In this document: positions 34,985 to 43,617 of the stretch, one piece after another
Layout of the letters: every line of letters starts with the position of its first letter
Position numbering within the stretch: position 1 is the stretch's first letter
NCBI GenBank assembly: GCA_003165235.1
Contig: PLSV01000204.1
Span: 1-53,471 of the forward strand
Direction of reading: 5' to 3'
DNA from: Syntrophobacteraceae bacterium
GTDB lineage: Bacteria > Desulfobacterota > Syntrophobacteria > Syntrophobacterales > Syntrophobacteraceae
Length of the DNA stretch: 53,471 bases
The notes under the pieces: generated by a model
The model's input: only the letters and a program-made list of their open reading frames with translations
The model's database searches: none
Told to the model about the DNA's origin: nothing
Program-made: the position numbers and the translations under genes

Positions 34985-35344
34985 TCATTTCAAGGTCACT
35001 TCCACCAGGGCGCCGTTTTCGAAAACCAGTTCGGCTATTCTCATTTTTGTTACGCGATGGCGGTTGTCGATAATTTTGGTCCTGCTCGGGACTTCGAATG
35101 TCCTCCAATCTTTGGAATAGATCAGGGTGCCCTCAATCCTGTCCACAACGATATTGATGACGTTCCTTTGAACGGCTTGCGCGGCAATATTCGGCTTAGC
35201 TTTAGAAGACGACTTGGCGGCAGCTTTGGCAGGCGCGCCCTTCTCAACGGGCTTTTTTGCAACCGTGAACCCCATTGCGCCGGATGGACAAAACAATGAC
35301 ATAAGATACAAGATGACGATGCCCATAATACTAAGTCTAGGCAT
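34985..35344 (-). CDS. Small secreted protein of the pilus operon
   Basis: I chose the ATG at 35344 (MPRLSIMGIV), which has GGAGGG upstream; the frame opens at 35371. The 119-residue product has a signal peptide to about residue 24, an Ala/Lys-rich linker (AKAAAKSSSKAK) and a small C-terminal domain (DRIEGTLIYSKDWRTFEVP, MRIAELVFENGAL). It lies between the pilin and pilY1, so a pilus-associated role is inferred from position only. Confidence 0.65.
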   Translation of the reverse strand: MPRLSIMGIVILYLMSLFCPSGAMGFTVAKKPVEKGAPAKAAAKSSSKAKPNIAAQAVQRNVINIVVDRIEGTLIYSKDWRTFEVPSRTKIIDNRHRVTKMRIAELVFENGALVEVTLK

Positions 35345-35371
35345 GGGAAATTCCCTCCGTCGTTGACTCAT

Positions 35372-35848
35372 CTATTGAAATATCCACTGGAAAACTGAAA
35401 ATTTCAGCGCGTTCGTATTCTGTACGATCGGCGTGTCAGTGGTCGCGCTGATTGTCAACATGTCAGCCGCTGCATAACTGTAAATTTGTCTTGTCGCCGC
35501 AATCTGGTAATAGGGCAGCGTGGCGCCGCCCCCCGGGATATTCTGCGATACATGGAAGGTATAATTATGCACAGTGGCGCTGTTGGCGCAGTTGGAGCAA
35601 TTGGCCAGGCATGGCGAGTTTATGCCGGCAAAGGAAGGAAGGCATTTTATAGTGCTTGCATACCATCCATTATCCGTATAAAACTCCTCCATTTCCAGCC
35701 GGGCGGTGAACAGCATGCTGGCGGCCTCACCCTGTCTCGTTCGGTTCACGTAGTTGATGTAAGCCGGTGTTGCAACTACAGCCAGGATCGCCACAATTGC
35801 GACAACCACCACAAGCTCGACCAGGGTGAAACCACCTTTGCCGCGCAT
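35372..35848 (-). CDS. pilE: Type IV pilin, PilE/PilA-like
   Basis: I chose the ATG at 35848 (MRGKGGFTLVEL), with AGGGG upstream. The 158-residue protein has the prepilin site GG|FTLVE (+5 Glu), an N-terminal helix and a C-terminal domain with CLANCSNCANSA and YTFHV. It starts the pilus operon. The frame remains open upstream to 36061 without a good ribosome site, so a leader of 49-71 extra residues is possible but less likely. Confidence 0.85.
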   Translation of the reverse strand: MRGKGGFTLVELVVVVAIVAILAVVATPAYINYVNRTRQGEAASMLFTARLEMEEFYTDNGWYASTIKCLPSFAGINSPCLANCSNCANSATVHNYTFHVSQNIPGGGATLPYYQIAATRQIYSYAAADMLTISATTDTPIVQNTNALKFSVFQWIFQ

Positions 35849-36194
35849 GTGGAACTGTCCCCTCTTCAACGTCTCTGCAAGCCTGTTGTCCCTTTCGATC
35901 ATGGCATAATCCTCCACAGGGGAAGCGTAGTGCACGTTCTGTGCCTCTTGATGATCAACCGAATCGAAAAATTCTTCCAATTCGCGGACCACCATGCGTT
36001 TTGTTGGTAAGCGGTTATATGGACTAACTTTTTTCAAGCGGTAAAGCCGGAAGACTCGCAACCGGGTCCTTCGAAAACCGCCAAGACCGGAGGATTGGAC
36101 TAAAGGTAGTCAATACCTTGACTACAATCTCAGTTGCAGAATGGTAATTCGAATTTTTCTGAGTCTATCGATAGAATTTTATGGGTAGGAACGA

Positions 36195-36947
36195 TTAAGA
36201 CCGCCGGTCGCTCTCGAAATCCGATCTAGTTTTGATCCTGTAGTGTATGGCCCTCTTTTGCAGCCAGAATATCCCGAACATATCCACCAGTGAGACCCAC
36301 AACCGGTTGCCTATGGAATACTTCGAACGTCCCTGAAGCCTGGGCCGGTGATTTACAGGGGCCTCGGTCAGTTTAAAACCTTGCATAGCCGCCAGTGTAG
36401 GCAAAAACCGGTGCATTCCGGCAAAGCGGGGGACTGACTGAACGCATTCTCTACGAAAGACCCTGGTTGAGCACCCGGCGTCTCTCACGGTTTTGCCGGT
36501 CAGCCAGGTTCTGAATCCGTTGCCGAGAATGGACGAGACTTTCCTTTTGAGGTTGTCCTGCCTGCGGAGCCGATAGCCGTTGGCCATATCGGCGGCGCCC
36601 GACTCGACGGTTCGAAAGAGCGCAGGGATGTCCGCAGGATCGTTCTGGCCGTCGCCGTCGATTGTAGCGATTATTGCGGCCCTGGCTTCAGCGAACCCGG
36701 CCCAGAAAGCGGCCGACTGTCCCGCGTTTCGTTCGAAGGAGACATACCTGTGGCGGCGATCTGCGCGCGCAAGCTCACCAAGCAGGGCGAGGCTCCCGTC
36801 GCTCGAGCCGTCATCGACCCAGATGCATTCCCACTCCGCAAATTCCCGCTCCATTATGGATTCTAATTCCTTGGCCAGAGGAAGGATATTCTCCGCTTCG
36901 TTTCTGACCGGAATCACTATCGAGATGTCGATCTTTTCTCCTTTCAT
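36195..36947 (-). CDS. Family 2 glycosyltransferase
   Basis: The 250-residue protein has the GT2 layout: ISIVIPVRNEAENI at the start, WVDDGSSDGSLALL, IATIDGDGQNDP (DxD-like) near residue 95 and the DPM-synthase-like HRPRLQGRSKYS toward the C-terminus. The C-terminal part is amphipathic rather than multi-span, so it is likely a peripheral polyprenyl-phosphate glycosyltransferase. It follows trmI on the same strand across a short hairpin. The substrate cannot be predicted. Confidence 0.85.
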   Translation of the reverse strand: MKGEKIDISIVIPVRNEAENILPLAKELESIMEREFAEWECIWVDDGSSDGSLALLGELARADRRHRYVSFERNAGQSAAFWAGFAEARAAIIATIDGDGQNDPADIPALFRTVESGAADMANGYRLRRQDNLKRKVSSILGNGFRTWLTGKTVRDAGCSTRVFRRECVQSVPRFAGMHRFLPTLAAMQGFKLTEAPVNHRPRLQGRSKYSIGNRLWVSLVDMFGIFWLQKRAIHYRIKTRSDFESDRRS

Positions 36948-36966
36948 CTACAACGTCATGCAAGCA

Positions 36967-36987
36967 AAGGGTGAATTCTTCACCCTT
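36967..36987. terminator. Perfect hairpin overlapping the trmI stop
   Basis: AAGGGTGAA-TTC-TTCACCCTT is a 9-bp stem with a 3-base loop that overlaps the last bases of trmI and lies just upstream of the glycosyltransferase gene. It could attenuate transcription or stabilise the message; there is no clear T-run on the minus strand. Confidence 0.5.
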
Positions 36988-37798
36988 CACTGTCTCCAGG
37001 AACGCTCTCCAGCGGATCTCCCCGTTCGGCCGAAACCCTCTTTGCAACCGTGATAAACCCCGTGTGGGCCACCATCCTGTCGAAGGGGCGCGCGCGAAGC
37101 TGGTCAACCTTCCAATCCCGCCTCAGAAGCTCGAAATGAACTATGTCCCCAAATCCATTTGCCTGAAGCTGCCTATGGGTAAGCTGAATTTGGCCCACAT
37201 TGGGACTAAGGCTCACCAGAAGCCCTCCCATTCGGAGCATTCCGGACATGTTGCTAACAGCACGCCATGGTTCGGGAAGGTCCAGGAAAATTCGGTCCAC
37301 CTCGCACGAAAGGCAGACACCTTCTATATCGGCAACGATGATCTCGTGGTTCTCAGGCGCGGCGCCGAAAAAACGCCTGATATTTTCGCGGGCGTCCACA
37401 GCGAATTCAGCCCTCTTCTCGATTGAAATAAGTTTTCCGCGGCCGCACATAGCCCGAAGCAGAGCAAGGGAAAGCGCGCCCGAGCCGATCCCGGTCTCCA
37501 GGACCACGCACCCCGGATAGATGTCACTGTAGAAAATCATCGCGCTGAGGTCTTTAGGGTAAATGATCTGGGTGCGCCTTTTCATGTTGAAGATGTAGTC
37601 CTGCAGGGCGGGTCTGAAGAGCATCAGCTTTGCTCCTTTGCTGGTGACCAGCCAGTCGCCTTCCTCCCTGCCCACCACATCCCCCAGATGAATGCCGCCA
37701 AGATGGGACGAAAACGGCGCATCCGCTACTTGAACAAGCCATTTCTTCCCTTTTTGAGAAGTCAGCAAAACCCACTCACTCAACTGGAATTTACTCAT
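36980..37798 (-). CDS. trmI: tRNA (adenine58-N1)-methyltransferase TrmI
   Basis: The 272-residue protein has a small N-terminal beta domain, GVVLETG-type SAM motif (VVLETGIGSGALSLAL), IEKRAEFAVDARENI and the catalytic-site motif FLDLPEPW, as in bacterial and archaeal TrmI that makes m1A58. AGGAG nine bases before the ATG supports the start. It is minus-strand and ends in the hairpin noted above. Confidence 0.88.
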   Translation of the reverse strand: MSKFQLSEWVLLTSQKGKKWLVQVADAPFSSHLGGIHLGDVVGREEGDWLVTSKGAKLMLFRPALQDYIFNMKRRTQIIYPKDLSAMIFYSDIYPGCVVLETGIGSGALSLALLRAMCGRGKLISIEKRAEFAVDARENIRRFFGAAPENHEIIVADIEGVCLSCEVDRIFLDLPEPWRAVSNMSGMLRMGGLLVSLSPNVGQIQLTHRQLQANGFGDIVHFELLRRDWKVDQLRARPFDRMVAHTGFITVAKRVSAERGDPLESVPGDSEG

Positions 37799-37878
37799 TC
37801 ACCCGGCTCCTGGGGAAATGGAAATCTTAAGGTCGCCCTTTCATCCCTGTTTTTGGGGCCAATGTCAACCTCAAGTTT

Positions 37879-37960
37879 AGGCTGAAGGCTGAAGGCTGAA
37901 GGTTGTCAGGCTAAAGGGGTTCAGGCTCAAGGGCAGCAAGGGATTAACCCCTTCAGCCTG
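37879..37960. repeat. AGGCTGA heptamer repeat followed by inverted repeat
   Basis: Three tandem copies of the 7-base unit AGGCTGA (37879-37899) are followed by CAGGCTAAAGGGGTT (37907-37921), which pairs with AACCCCTTCAGCCTG (37946-37960) with one mismatch. The unit differs from the CACTATT-type heptamers but shares the 7-base period. The site lies in the divergent gap between trmI and yggT. Confidence 0.7.
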
Positions 37961-38048
37961 CTCCTAAAGGGTTGACAGGCCAAATGAAAAAAAGTAGTTT
38001 TAGCTGTTGCGGACATTTGATTCACAAACCCGAGGCCTGGAGTCGCAT

Positions 38049-38351
38049 ATGTTTGTCATTTCATATTTTCTGCTGGCGCTTGCAACGGTTTTGCACTATG
38101 TCCTCTATACATACATGTTGATCGTGATAGCCCGTGCGCTCCTGTCGTGGGTAAGCCCAGATCCCTATAACCCTATCGTGCGGTTCCTTTATAGTGTGAC
38201 CGAACCTGCCCTGTTTCGCATTCGCAGGCTGCTCCCGTTCGACATGGGGGGGCTCGACTTTACCCCCATGATACTGATCTTGCTGCTCATCTTTTTAGAT
38301 CAGTTCGCCGTGCCGACCCTGACCAGAATAGCATACCTGCTGGGTCTTTAA
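38049..38351 (+). CDS. yggT: YggT-family membrane protein
   Basis: The ATG at 38049 follows GGAG at a normal distance. The 100-residue protein has two hydrophobic segments with VIARALLSWVSPDPYNPIV between them, and a C-terminal helix, typical of the YggT family. Family members often sit next to DivIVA/SepF genes and are linked to membrane or division functions. The DivIVA-domain gene follows 42 bases later. Confidence 0.88.
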   Translation: MFVISYFLLALATVLHYVLYTYMLIVIARALLSWVSPDPYNPIVRFLYSVTEPALFRIRRLLPFDMGGLDFTPMILILLLIFLDQFAVPTLTRIAYLLGL

Positions 38352-38392
38352 ACATTTTTCAAATTCCGCCGTTTCCGGCAGGAGTGAGTTTG

Positions 38393-38872
38393 ATGGAATT
38401 AGGCAACCTCCAGGCGAAGAAATTTCGCAAGCGCATGATGGGGCTGGACCCTGGCGATGTTGAAGCTTTCCTGTTGGATGTTAATGAAGAGCTTCACCGG
38501 CTCACGGAGAAAAACGAAAACCTCAAAGAGGACGTGCAAACTCTGGAATCGGAAATAAAAGAGCACAGGGATCGGGAGAAAACCATTCAAGCCGTGCTTG
38601 TCAGTGCTCAAGAAAATGCAGAGCAGATTAGGGCGAACGCCGAGCGCGAGGCCAAGCTGGTCATCTCCCAGGCCAAAGTTAAAGCCGAAGCGATCCTTAA
38701 TGACGCCGGCAATCGCCTTATCAGAATGGAGCAGGAGATGTCGGAGATGAGGCGGAATCGAATCCAGTTCGGGGCCAGAATACGCTCGCTCCTTGACGCA
38801 TTCCGCCAGATGCTCGATGATGACGGGAAAGAGGCCCCACGTAAATTCGAAGAAAAACAGGACCCGGAGTAA
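38393..38872 (+). CDS. DivIVA-domain coiled-coil protein
   Basis: The ATG at 38393 has GGAG upstream. The 159-residue protein has an N-terminal DivIVA-like motif (AKKFRKRMMGLDPGDVEAFL), then a long Lys/Glu-rich coiled coil (LTEKNENLKEDVQTLESEIK). It is shorter than Firmicute DivIVA and fits the deltaproteobacterial version found beside yggT. A role in polar or septal positioning is likely by homology only. Confidence 0.85.
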   Translation: MELGNLQAKKFRKRMMGLDPGDVEAFLLDVNEELHRLTEKNENLKEDVQTLESEIKEHRDREKTIQAVLVSAQENAEQIRANAEREAKLVISQAKVKAEAILNDAGNRLIRMEQEMSEMRRNRIQFGARIRSLLDAFRQMLDDDGKEAPRKFEEKQDPE

Positions 38873-38896
38873 ACCTAAAAAAATGGAGTCTGCCGG

Positions 38897-39064
38897 ATGG
38901 CTATCAAAAAAGAGCTTCTTGAAATCCTCAGGTGCCCTAAGTGCAAAGGGCCGATTCATCCAAACCCGGATGAAACCGGGCTCATTTGCGAGCAGTGCAG
39001 GCTTGTGTATGAAATCCGGGAAGATATCCCGATCATGTTGATCGAGGAAGCAAAACCGTTTTGA
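38897..39064 (+). CDS. Trm112-like zinc-binding protein
   Basis: This 55-residue gene lies between the DivIVA and DUF4416 genes. It begins MAIKKELLEILRCPKCKGPI and has a second cysteine pair in LICEQCRLVYEIREDIPIML, the two CxxC pairs of the Trm112/UPF0434 family. GGAG precedes the ATG. Bacterial members are often encoded near cell-envelope genes; a methyltransferase-partner role is possible but not shown. Confidence 0.85.
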   Translation: MAIKKELLEILRCPKCKGPIHPNPDETGLICEQCRLVYEIREDIPIMLIEEAKPF

Positions 39065-39067
39065 AAC

Positions 39068-39129
39068 AGTGATTGGCGACATGTGAATGGTGACTTGAAA
39101 AAACCGGCTATTCACTACTCACGATTCAC
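39068..39129. repeat. Heptamer repeat, inverted arrangement, upstream of DUF4416
   Basis: Units AGTGATT, GGCGACA, TGTGAAT and GGTGACT are followed by a spacer (TGAAAAAACCGGC) and TATTCAC, TACTCAC, GATTCAC. The two halves are inverted copies with a 7-base period, as at 7180-7249. The array fills the gap between the Trm112-like gene and the DUF4416 start. Confidence 0.8.
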
Positions 39130-39135
39130 CAAGAT

Positions 39136-39672
39136 ATGAGTCAGCCTAAAGAACCTTGCCCAGCCAAGCTCATAATCCGCTTTTTGTTTAGCGATCCCTG
39201 GGCCCAAATAGAAGCTCTAAACGCCCTTGTATCGAATTTCGGACCGATGGATTTTCTGTCCGGTTCCGGAGCATTTACCTACACTGCTTATTACGATGCT
39301 GAGATGGGGCAGGGAATCCGCAGACAGACGGCAGCCTTTGTCAATCTCGTAGCGCCGGAGTCTTTGCCGGATATCAAGCTTCGAACCAATGAAATTGAAA
39401 ACAGCCTCTTACGCGATGAAAAACGGCAGGTTAATATCGATCCTGGACTTCTCAGCGCAGAGCGCTTCGTCCTGGCGACGGGGAAGAATTTTACGCACAG
39501 GGTTTACCTTCGTGACGGAATCTATGCCGATCTCACTCTGGTTTATCAGAAAGGAGCGTACCGTCCCCTTCCCTGGACATATCCCGACTACCATGAACCT
39601 GAGTTCCTGCATTACCTCGAGGTTCTCAGAAAGAAGCTGAAGTTCCAGCAGGACGCAATACTGCCGCGATGA
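39136..39672 (+). CDS. DUF4416 family protein
   Basis: The 178-residue protein has the family pattern LIIRFLFSDPWAQIEALNAL, FTYTAYYDAEMGQG, RFVLATGKNFTHRVYL and PWTYPDYHEPEFLHY. DUF4416 is common in Desulfobacterota and its function is unknown. The ribosome site is weak because the heptamer array runs up to the start. It precedes aroE by 35 bases. Confidence 0.85.
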   Translation: MSQPKEPCPAKLIIRFLFSDPWAQIEALNALVSNFGPMDFLSGSGAFTYTAYYDAEMGQGIRRQTAAFVNLVAPESLPDIKLRTNEIENSLLRDEKRQVNIDPGLLSAERFVLATGKNFTHRVYLRDGIYADLTLVYQKGAYRPLPWTYPDYHEPEFLHYLEVLRKKLKFQQDAILPR

Positions 39673-39707
39673 TTGCAACAGGTTGATCCTCGTGAGGGTA
39701 CAATGAA

Positions 39708-40550
39708 ATGATCAGGCCTGAACAGAAAAAGCTTTTCGCCGTTATCGGAAATCCCGTACGCCACAGTCTAAGCCCCGTAATGATGAGCGCGTGCTTCAAA
39801 GCGCTCAATGTTCCCGCGCTTTATGCGGCTTTCTATGTCGATGAGCTTGACAGCGATCTCAAGCTTTTGCACAAAGCGGGCTTCAGCGGGTTGAGCGTAA
39901 CCATTCCCTACAAGGAGATGGCATGCCGGCTGGCCGAACAAATCGACGCGGCAGCGCAAGAGATCAGGGCCGCAAACACCCTTCGCAGGACGAACCTGGG
40001 CTGGGAAGGCGTCAATACCGACTGGATCGGCGCCTTGCGGGCTCTTTCGGCAGCCGTTGATGTCTCGGCCCGCAACGCCCTTATCCTGGGCGCCGGAGGG
40101 GCGGCCCGAGCCGTGGCCTATGGTTTGAAAAGGGCTGGAGCAAACGTTACGATCTCAAACCGGTGCTCCGAGCGGGGCAAAGTCTTATCCAGGCAGATCA
40201 AGAGCAATTTCATTCCGCTCAACGTTCTCGCCAAAGTTGTAAGAGGCTTTGACATAGTAGTTCAGTGCACCTCGGTGGGACTGGAAGACGCCGGCGCCTC
40301 CCCCATTGTTTCCGACTCCTTTTTCAAACCCGAAATGACGGTAATGGACTTAATTTACAGCCCCCGGTGGACCGCCTTTTCAAGGGCCGCCAGGGACGCA
40401 GGCTGCACGGTTGTGTCCGGTCTGGACATGCTGCTGTACCAGGGGGCCGCTCAGCTCCAATGGTGGCTGGAACGTCCGGTCTTCGAAACTCCCGCCATCG
40501 AGGCGATGCGGCAGGCCCTGGAAGAAGCGGTAAATGAAAAATCTTCTTAA
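39708..40550 (+). CDS. aroE: Shikimate dehydrogenase
   Basis: The 280-residue protein has the AroE signatures IGNPVRHSLSPVMM, SVTIPYKE (with the catalytic Lys), GVNTDWIG (catalytic Asp) and the NADP motif LGAGGAARAV. It converts 3-dehydroshikimate to shikimate in the chorismate pathway. The family His in VTIPHK is Tyr here, and the MHNAAF-type segment reads MMSACF, both mild variants. The aroA start overlaps its end by 17 bases, so the two form a unit. Confidence 0.92.
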   Translation: MIRPEQKKLFAVIGNPVRHSLSPVMMSACFKALNVPALYAAFYVDELDSDLKLLHKAGFSGLSVTIPYKEMACRLAEQIDAAAQEIRAANTLRRTNLGWEGVNTDWIGALRALSAAVDVSARNALILGAGGAARAVAYGLKRAGANVTISNRCSERGKVLSRQIKSNFIPLNVLAKVVRGFDIVVQCTSVGLEDAGASPIVSDSFFKPEMTVMDLIYSPRWTAFSRAARDAGCTVVSGLDMLLYQGAAQLQWWLERPVFETPAIEAMRQALEEAVNEKSS

Positions 40551-41826
40551 AACCATAAAACCGGTTTCGAAAATAAATGCGCAAATCCGGGTCCCGGGCT
40601 CCAAGTCGATAACCCACCGCGCGCTCATTATGGCCGCTCTTTCGCAAGGGCCCGCAGAGATAGGCAATCCGCTGAAAGCCGAGGATACGTCTCTTACCGC
40701 CAGGGCGCTGGAGGCCCTGGGCGCAATAATCGAATGGAGCGCCGATTCGGTCCGGGTGGCGCCGCCGCCATATCGCTGGCGGCAGCCGGATGGGCCTATT
40801 TTTCTCGGAAACAGCGGGACGAGCGCCCGGCTTCTTCTCGCCACCTTCTCGGCGGGAACCGGAACGTTCGTTCTGGACGGAACTCCGCGCCTCCGGCAGC
40901 GCACGGTCGGTCCGGCAGCAGATGCTCTCGAAAAGCTCGGGACGACAATGCGCTGGATCGGCAAAGCCGGGTTTCTCCCGGTGGAGATCACCTGCAGGGG
41001 ACTTAATGGCGGGGATGTTTTTGTAGACGCTTCGGAAAGCAGCCAGTTTTTATCCGGAATCCTGATTGCCGCTCCAATGGCCCGCAGGAAAGTCGTGGTG
41101 GAATGGTCCGAGCCTGCGGCATCCTGGCCCTACGTGGAAATCACCCTGGGGATGATGCAGGAAGCGGGGACCCGGTTTGAGCGGCAAGCCTCCAACAGGA
41201 TCGCTGTCCCGGCGCCCCAGGTCTATGAGCCCCGTAATTTCACGGTCGAAGGCGACTGTTCTTCAGCTTCATATTTCTGGGCCGCCGCCGCCCTGACCGG
41301 CGGAGAGGCGCTAACCTCACCCATTTCGCCTTACAGTCTTCAGGGGGATTGCCGTTTTCTGGGTGTCCTGGATAAGATGGGCTGCCGCATCACGTGGAAA
41401 CATGAAGGGGTCTGCGTAAAAGGACCCGAACGGCTCCTGCCCATCGATATCGACATGAATGAAATGCCGGACATGGCGCCCACACTCGGCGTCCTGAGCG
41501 CATTCGCGAGCGGAACTTCGCGCATCCGCAACGTAGCCCACCTGAGAATAAAGGAATCCGATCGGCTGAATGCGGTTGCAGCCGGCTTGAAGGTGCTCGG
41601 AGTTGAGGCCGAAGAGCTGCCCGATGGACTGATAGTCCATGGAGGCGCCCCCCACGGGCCGCCCTCGGGTCCGATCTCTTCATTCGACGATCATCGGATC
41701 GCGATGGCCTTTGCACTTGCAGGTCTGCGTCTCAACGGAGTGGTCATCGAGGGCGCCGAATCCGTCAATAAATCTTTTCCGGAATTTTGGGACATTTTCG
41801 AAAGCTTGGGGAAGGATCGAATTTAA
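40534..41826 (+). CDS. aroA: 5-enolpyruvylshikimate-3-phosphate synthase
   Basis: The 430-residue protein has GSKSITHRALIMAAL (shikimate-phosphate site), GNSGTSARLLLATF (PEP site), DMAPTLGVLSAFA (catalytic Asp), RIKESDRLNAVAAGL and DDHRIAMAFALAGL. This combination places it near class II EPSP synthases. It overlaps aroE by 17 bases and is followed by dacB two bases after its stop. Confidence 0.92.
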   Translation: MKNLLKTIKPVSKINAQIRVPGSKSITHRALIMAALSQGPAEIGNPLKAEDTSLTARALEALGAIIEWSADSVRVAPPPYRWRQPDGPIFLGNSGTSARLLLATFSAGTGTFVLDGTPRLRQRTVGPAADALEKLGTTMRWIGKAGFLPVEITCRGLNGGDVFVDASESSQFLSGILIAAPMARRKVVVEWSEPAASWPYVEITLGMMQEAGTRFERQASNRIAVPAPQVYEPRNFTVEGDCSSASYFWAAAALTGGEALTSPISPYSLQGDCRFLGVLDKMGCRITWKHEGVCVKGPERLLPIDIDMNEMPDMAPTLGVLSAFASGTSRIRNVAHLRIKESDRLNAVAAGLKVLGVEAEELPDGLIVHGGAPHGPPSGPISSFDDHRIAMAFALAGLRLNGVVIEGAESVNKSFPEFWDIFESLGKDRI

Positions 41827-41827
41827 T

Positions 41828-43303
41828 ATGATAATGCTCGCCCCGGCGTGTTGCATCGCCGTTTTGTTCCTGCACACAATCGCATTCGCGGCCGAGTCTC
41901 AAATTCAAACTTCCGCTCAAAACCACCTCCCCTCGATTGAATATCAAGCACAGAGAGCCCCGGCGTTTGAACAGGCCCTGGAGCGCATAGGAAAAGCCGC
42001 CGGGACCTCGGGCATCCTGGTGGTCTCTCTTTCATCCGGAAAGGTTGTCTGCGAGTCCCGGCCAAAAGATGCTCTTGTTCCCGCTTCGCTCATGAAGCTG
42101 CTGACCAGCTATGCAGCCCTGAAGAAGCTTGGCCCTTCTTTTCGCTTTTCAACCAAAGTAATGGCGGCTGAGGGACCGGTGGAAGGGGTCATTTCAGGAA
42201 ATATCTGGATAAAGGGAAGTGGAGATCCTTTTTTCACCTCGGAAAATGCCCTTCAGTTGGCGGAGGCGCTCAAAGAAAAGGGGATCAGGCAAATCCGGGG
42301 CGGTATTTATGTGGACAGCAGCTTCTTTCAACCGTTGTCGGAACGCATCTGCCTGGACGGCGACTGCGTGGGCGCATACAACCCCGTAGTTTCGGCAGCG
42401 GCGATCAACTTTAACACATTGACTGTGAAGATCATCCCGGCGAGGTCGGCAAAGGCGTTCAGCGCCGATTCGGGCCTGGCGGGAGACTATGTCCGGGTGA
42501 GCGGCCAGGCGGGGTGGACGAAAAAGGGTAGGAGCTCCCTGAGGCTCCGTTCTATTGGCGCGACCGGAAACGGCCGGGAACAATTCCAGCTTTCCGGGCG
42601 GGCCTCGGCCCGCGGAGGCCGCGTTCGAGAGTTTCGGTTCAAAGCGGCCGATCCTGCCGGACTCTTCGCACACACTATGCGGGCGGCCCTGGAGCGCTCG
42701 GGCGTAAGAGTGCTGGGGACCGAGGCTAAAGAAGGGACGGCGCCGCCAGGGGCCGAAGATATCGTTTCTTACGACTCGCCCAGGCTTGCGGAATTGATAT
42801 CCGGGCTCAACCGATACAGCAACAATTTCATGGCCGAGATGCTTTTGAGGTCGCTTGGGGGGTATGTGGCTGGCGCCCCCGGCGACTCTGATAAAGGAAT
42901 TGCCGTTGTCAGGACCACCCTCAGGGAAGCCGGCATTCCGGAGGAAATCGGAACTCTCAACTGCGGATCGGGGCTTAGCCGTTTTTGCAGGGTAAGCCCG
43001 GATACGCTCTGCCGGCTTCTTGCCGCCGCCTGGAATGATAATGCAATAAGAGAAGAATTTATATCCTCCCTGGCGGCCAACGGAGAAAAGGGGACCCTCA
43101 AAAGAAGGATGCATCAGCCGGGGCTCACGGTGAGAGGCAAAACGGGGACACTTAACGATGTGATCGGTTTTGCGGGCTATGTGTCGGGTCCGTCCGGCAA
43201 GACCTACGCGGCGGCGGTCATGCTCAACGAGGTGCGGGACAGGTTCAAAGCGAGGCAGGCAGTGGACTCCCTGCTCGAGCAGGCAGCGTTTTCCGGCGAT
43301 TGA
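41828..43303 (+). CDS. dacB: D-alanyl-D-alanine carboxypeptidase/endopeptidase (PBP4 type)
   Basis: The ATG at 41828 gives 491 residues with a signal peptide; the frame opening inside aroA is an artefact. The peptidase S13 signatures are ASLMKLLTSYAALK (SxxK, catalytic Ser), YSNNFMAEMLLR (SxN) and RGKTGTLNDV (KTG), around a large inserted domain. It trims or cleaves peptidoglycan cross-links in the periplasm and is probably co-transcribed with aroEA. Confidence 0.9.
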   Translation: MIMLAPACCIAVLFLHTIAFAAESQIQTSAQNHLPSIEYQAQRAPAFEQALERIGKAAGTSGILVVSLSSGKVVCESRPKDALVPASLMKLLTSYAALKKLGPSFRFSTKVMAAEGPVEGVISGNIWIKGSGDPFFTSENALQLAEALKEKGIRQIRGGIYVDSSFFQPLSERICLDGDCVGAYNPVVSAAAINFNTLTVKIIPARSAKAFSADSGLAGDYVRVSGQAGWTKKGRSSLRLRSIGATGNGREQFQLSGRASARGGRVREFRFKAADPAGLFAHTMRAALERSGVRVLGTEAKEGTAPPGAEDIVSYDSPRLAELISGLNRYSNNFMAEMLLRSLGGYVAGAPGDSDKGIAVVRTTLREAGIPEEIGTLNCGSGLSRFCRVSPDTLCRLLAAAWNDNAIREEFISSLAANGEKGTLKRRMHQPGLTVRGKTGTLNDVIGFAGYVSGPSGKTYAAAVMLNEVRDRFKARQAVDSLLEQAAFSGD

Positions 43304-43617
43304 CCCCTTCATAAATCGGCGCAGAGGTTTTGCTGTTTTCGGACCGTATGTCGAAGCGGTAGAGACTGCGCAAGAATCCCCCGTCTTTAGCCCGGCTGGT
43401 AGATTCGGCCTTGACTTGCCGGCGTTCGATAGTATGCTGAATTTGCTGGTTTTCGACAACATAACCGCCTTTTTCTCGATTGCTCCCTTAAATGGCGGGA
43501 AATTTCGCCGCAACACAATATTTTCCCTATTTTCCTCCCTTCCTAAAGGGGATATGCCATATAAGTTGTTAAAATACTTACCTATTCCCTTTGGCAAAAG
43601 AAAGGAGACAGGTGGTC
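43304..43617. other. Intergenic region upstream of the MFS gene
   Basis: There is no gene here, and it should contain the MFS promoter. An imperfect palindrome GGCGGGAAATTTCGCC near 43494-43509 might be an operator, but this is a guess. Confidence 0.3.

Noticed and set aside
43494-43509. Operator upstream of the MFS gene
   Set aside because: The palindrome is imperfect and no regulator is nearby.
42194-43597. Long minus-strand reading frame
   Set aside because: It is a shadow of dacB; composition and lack of signals argue against coding.
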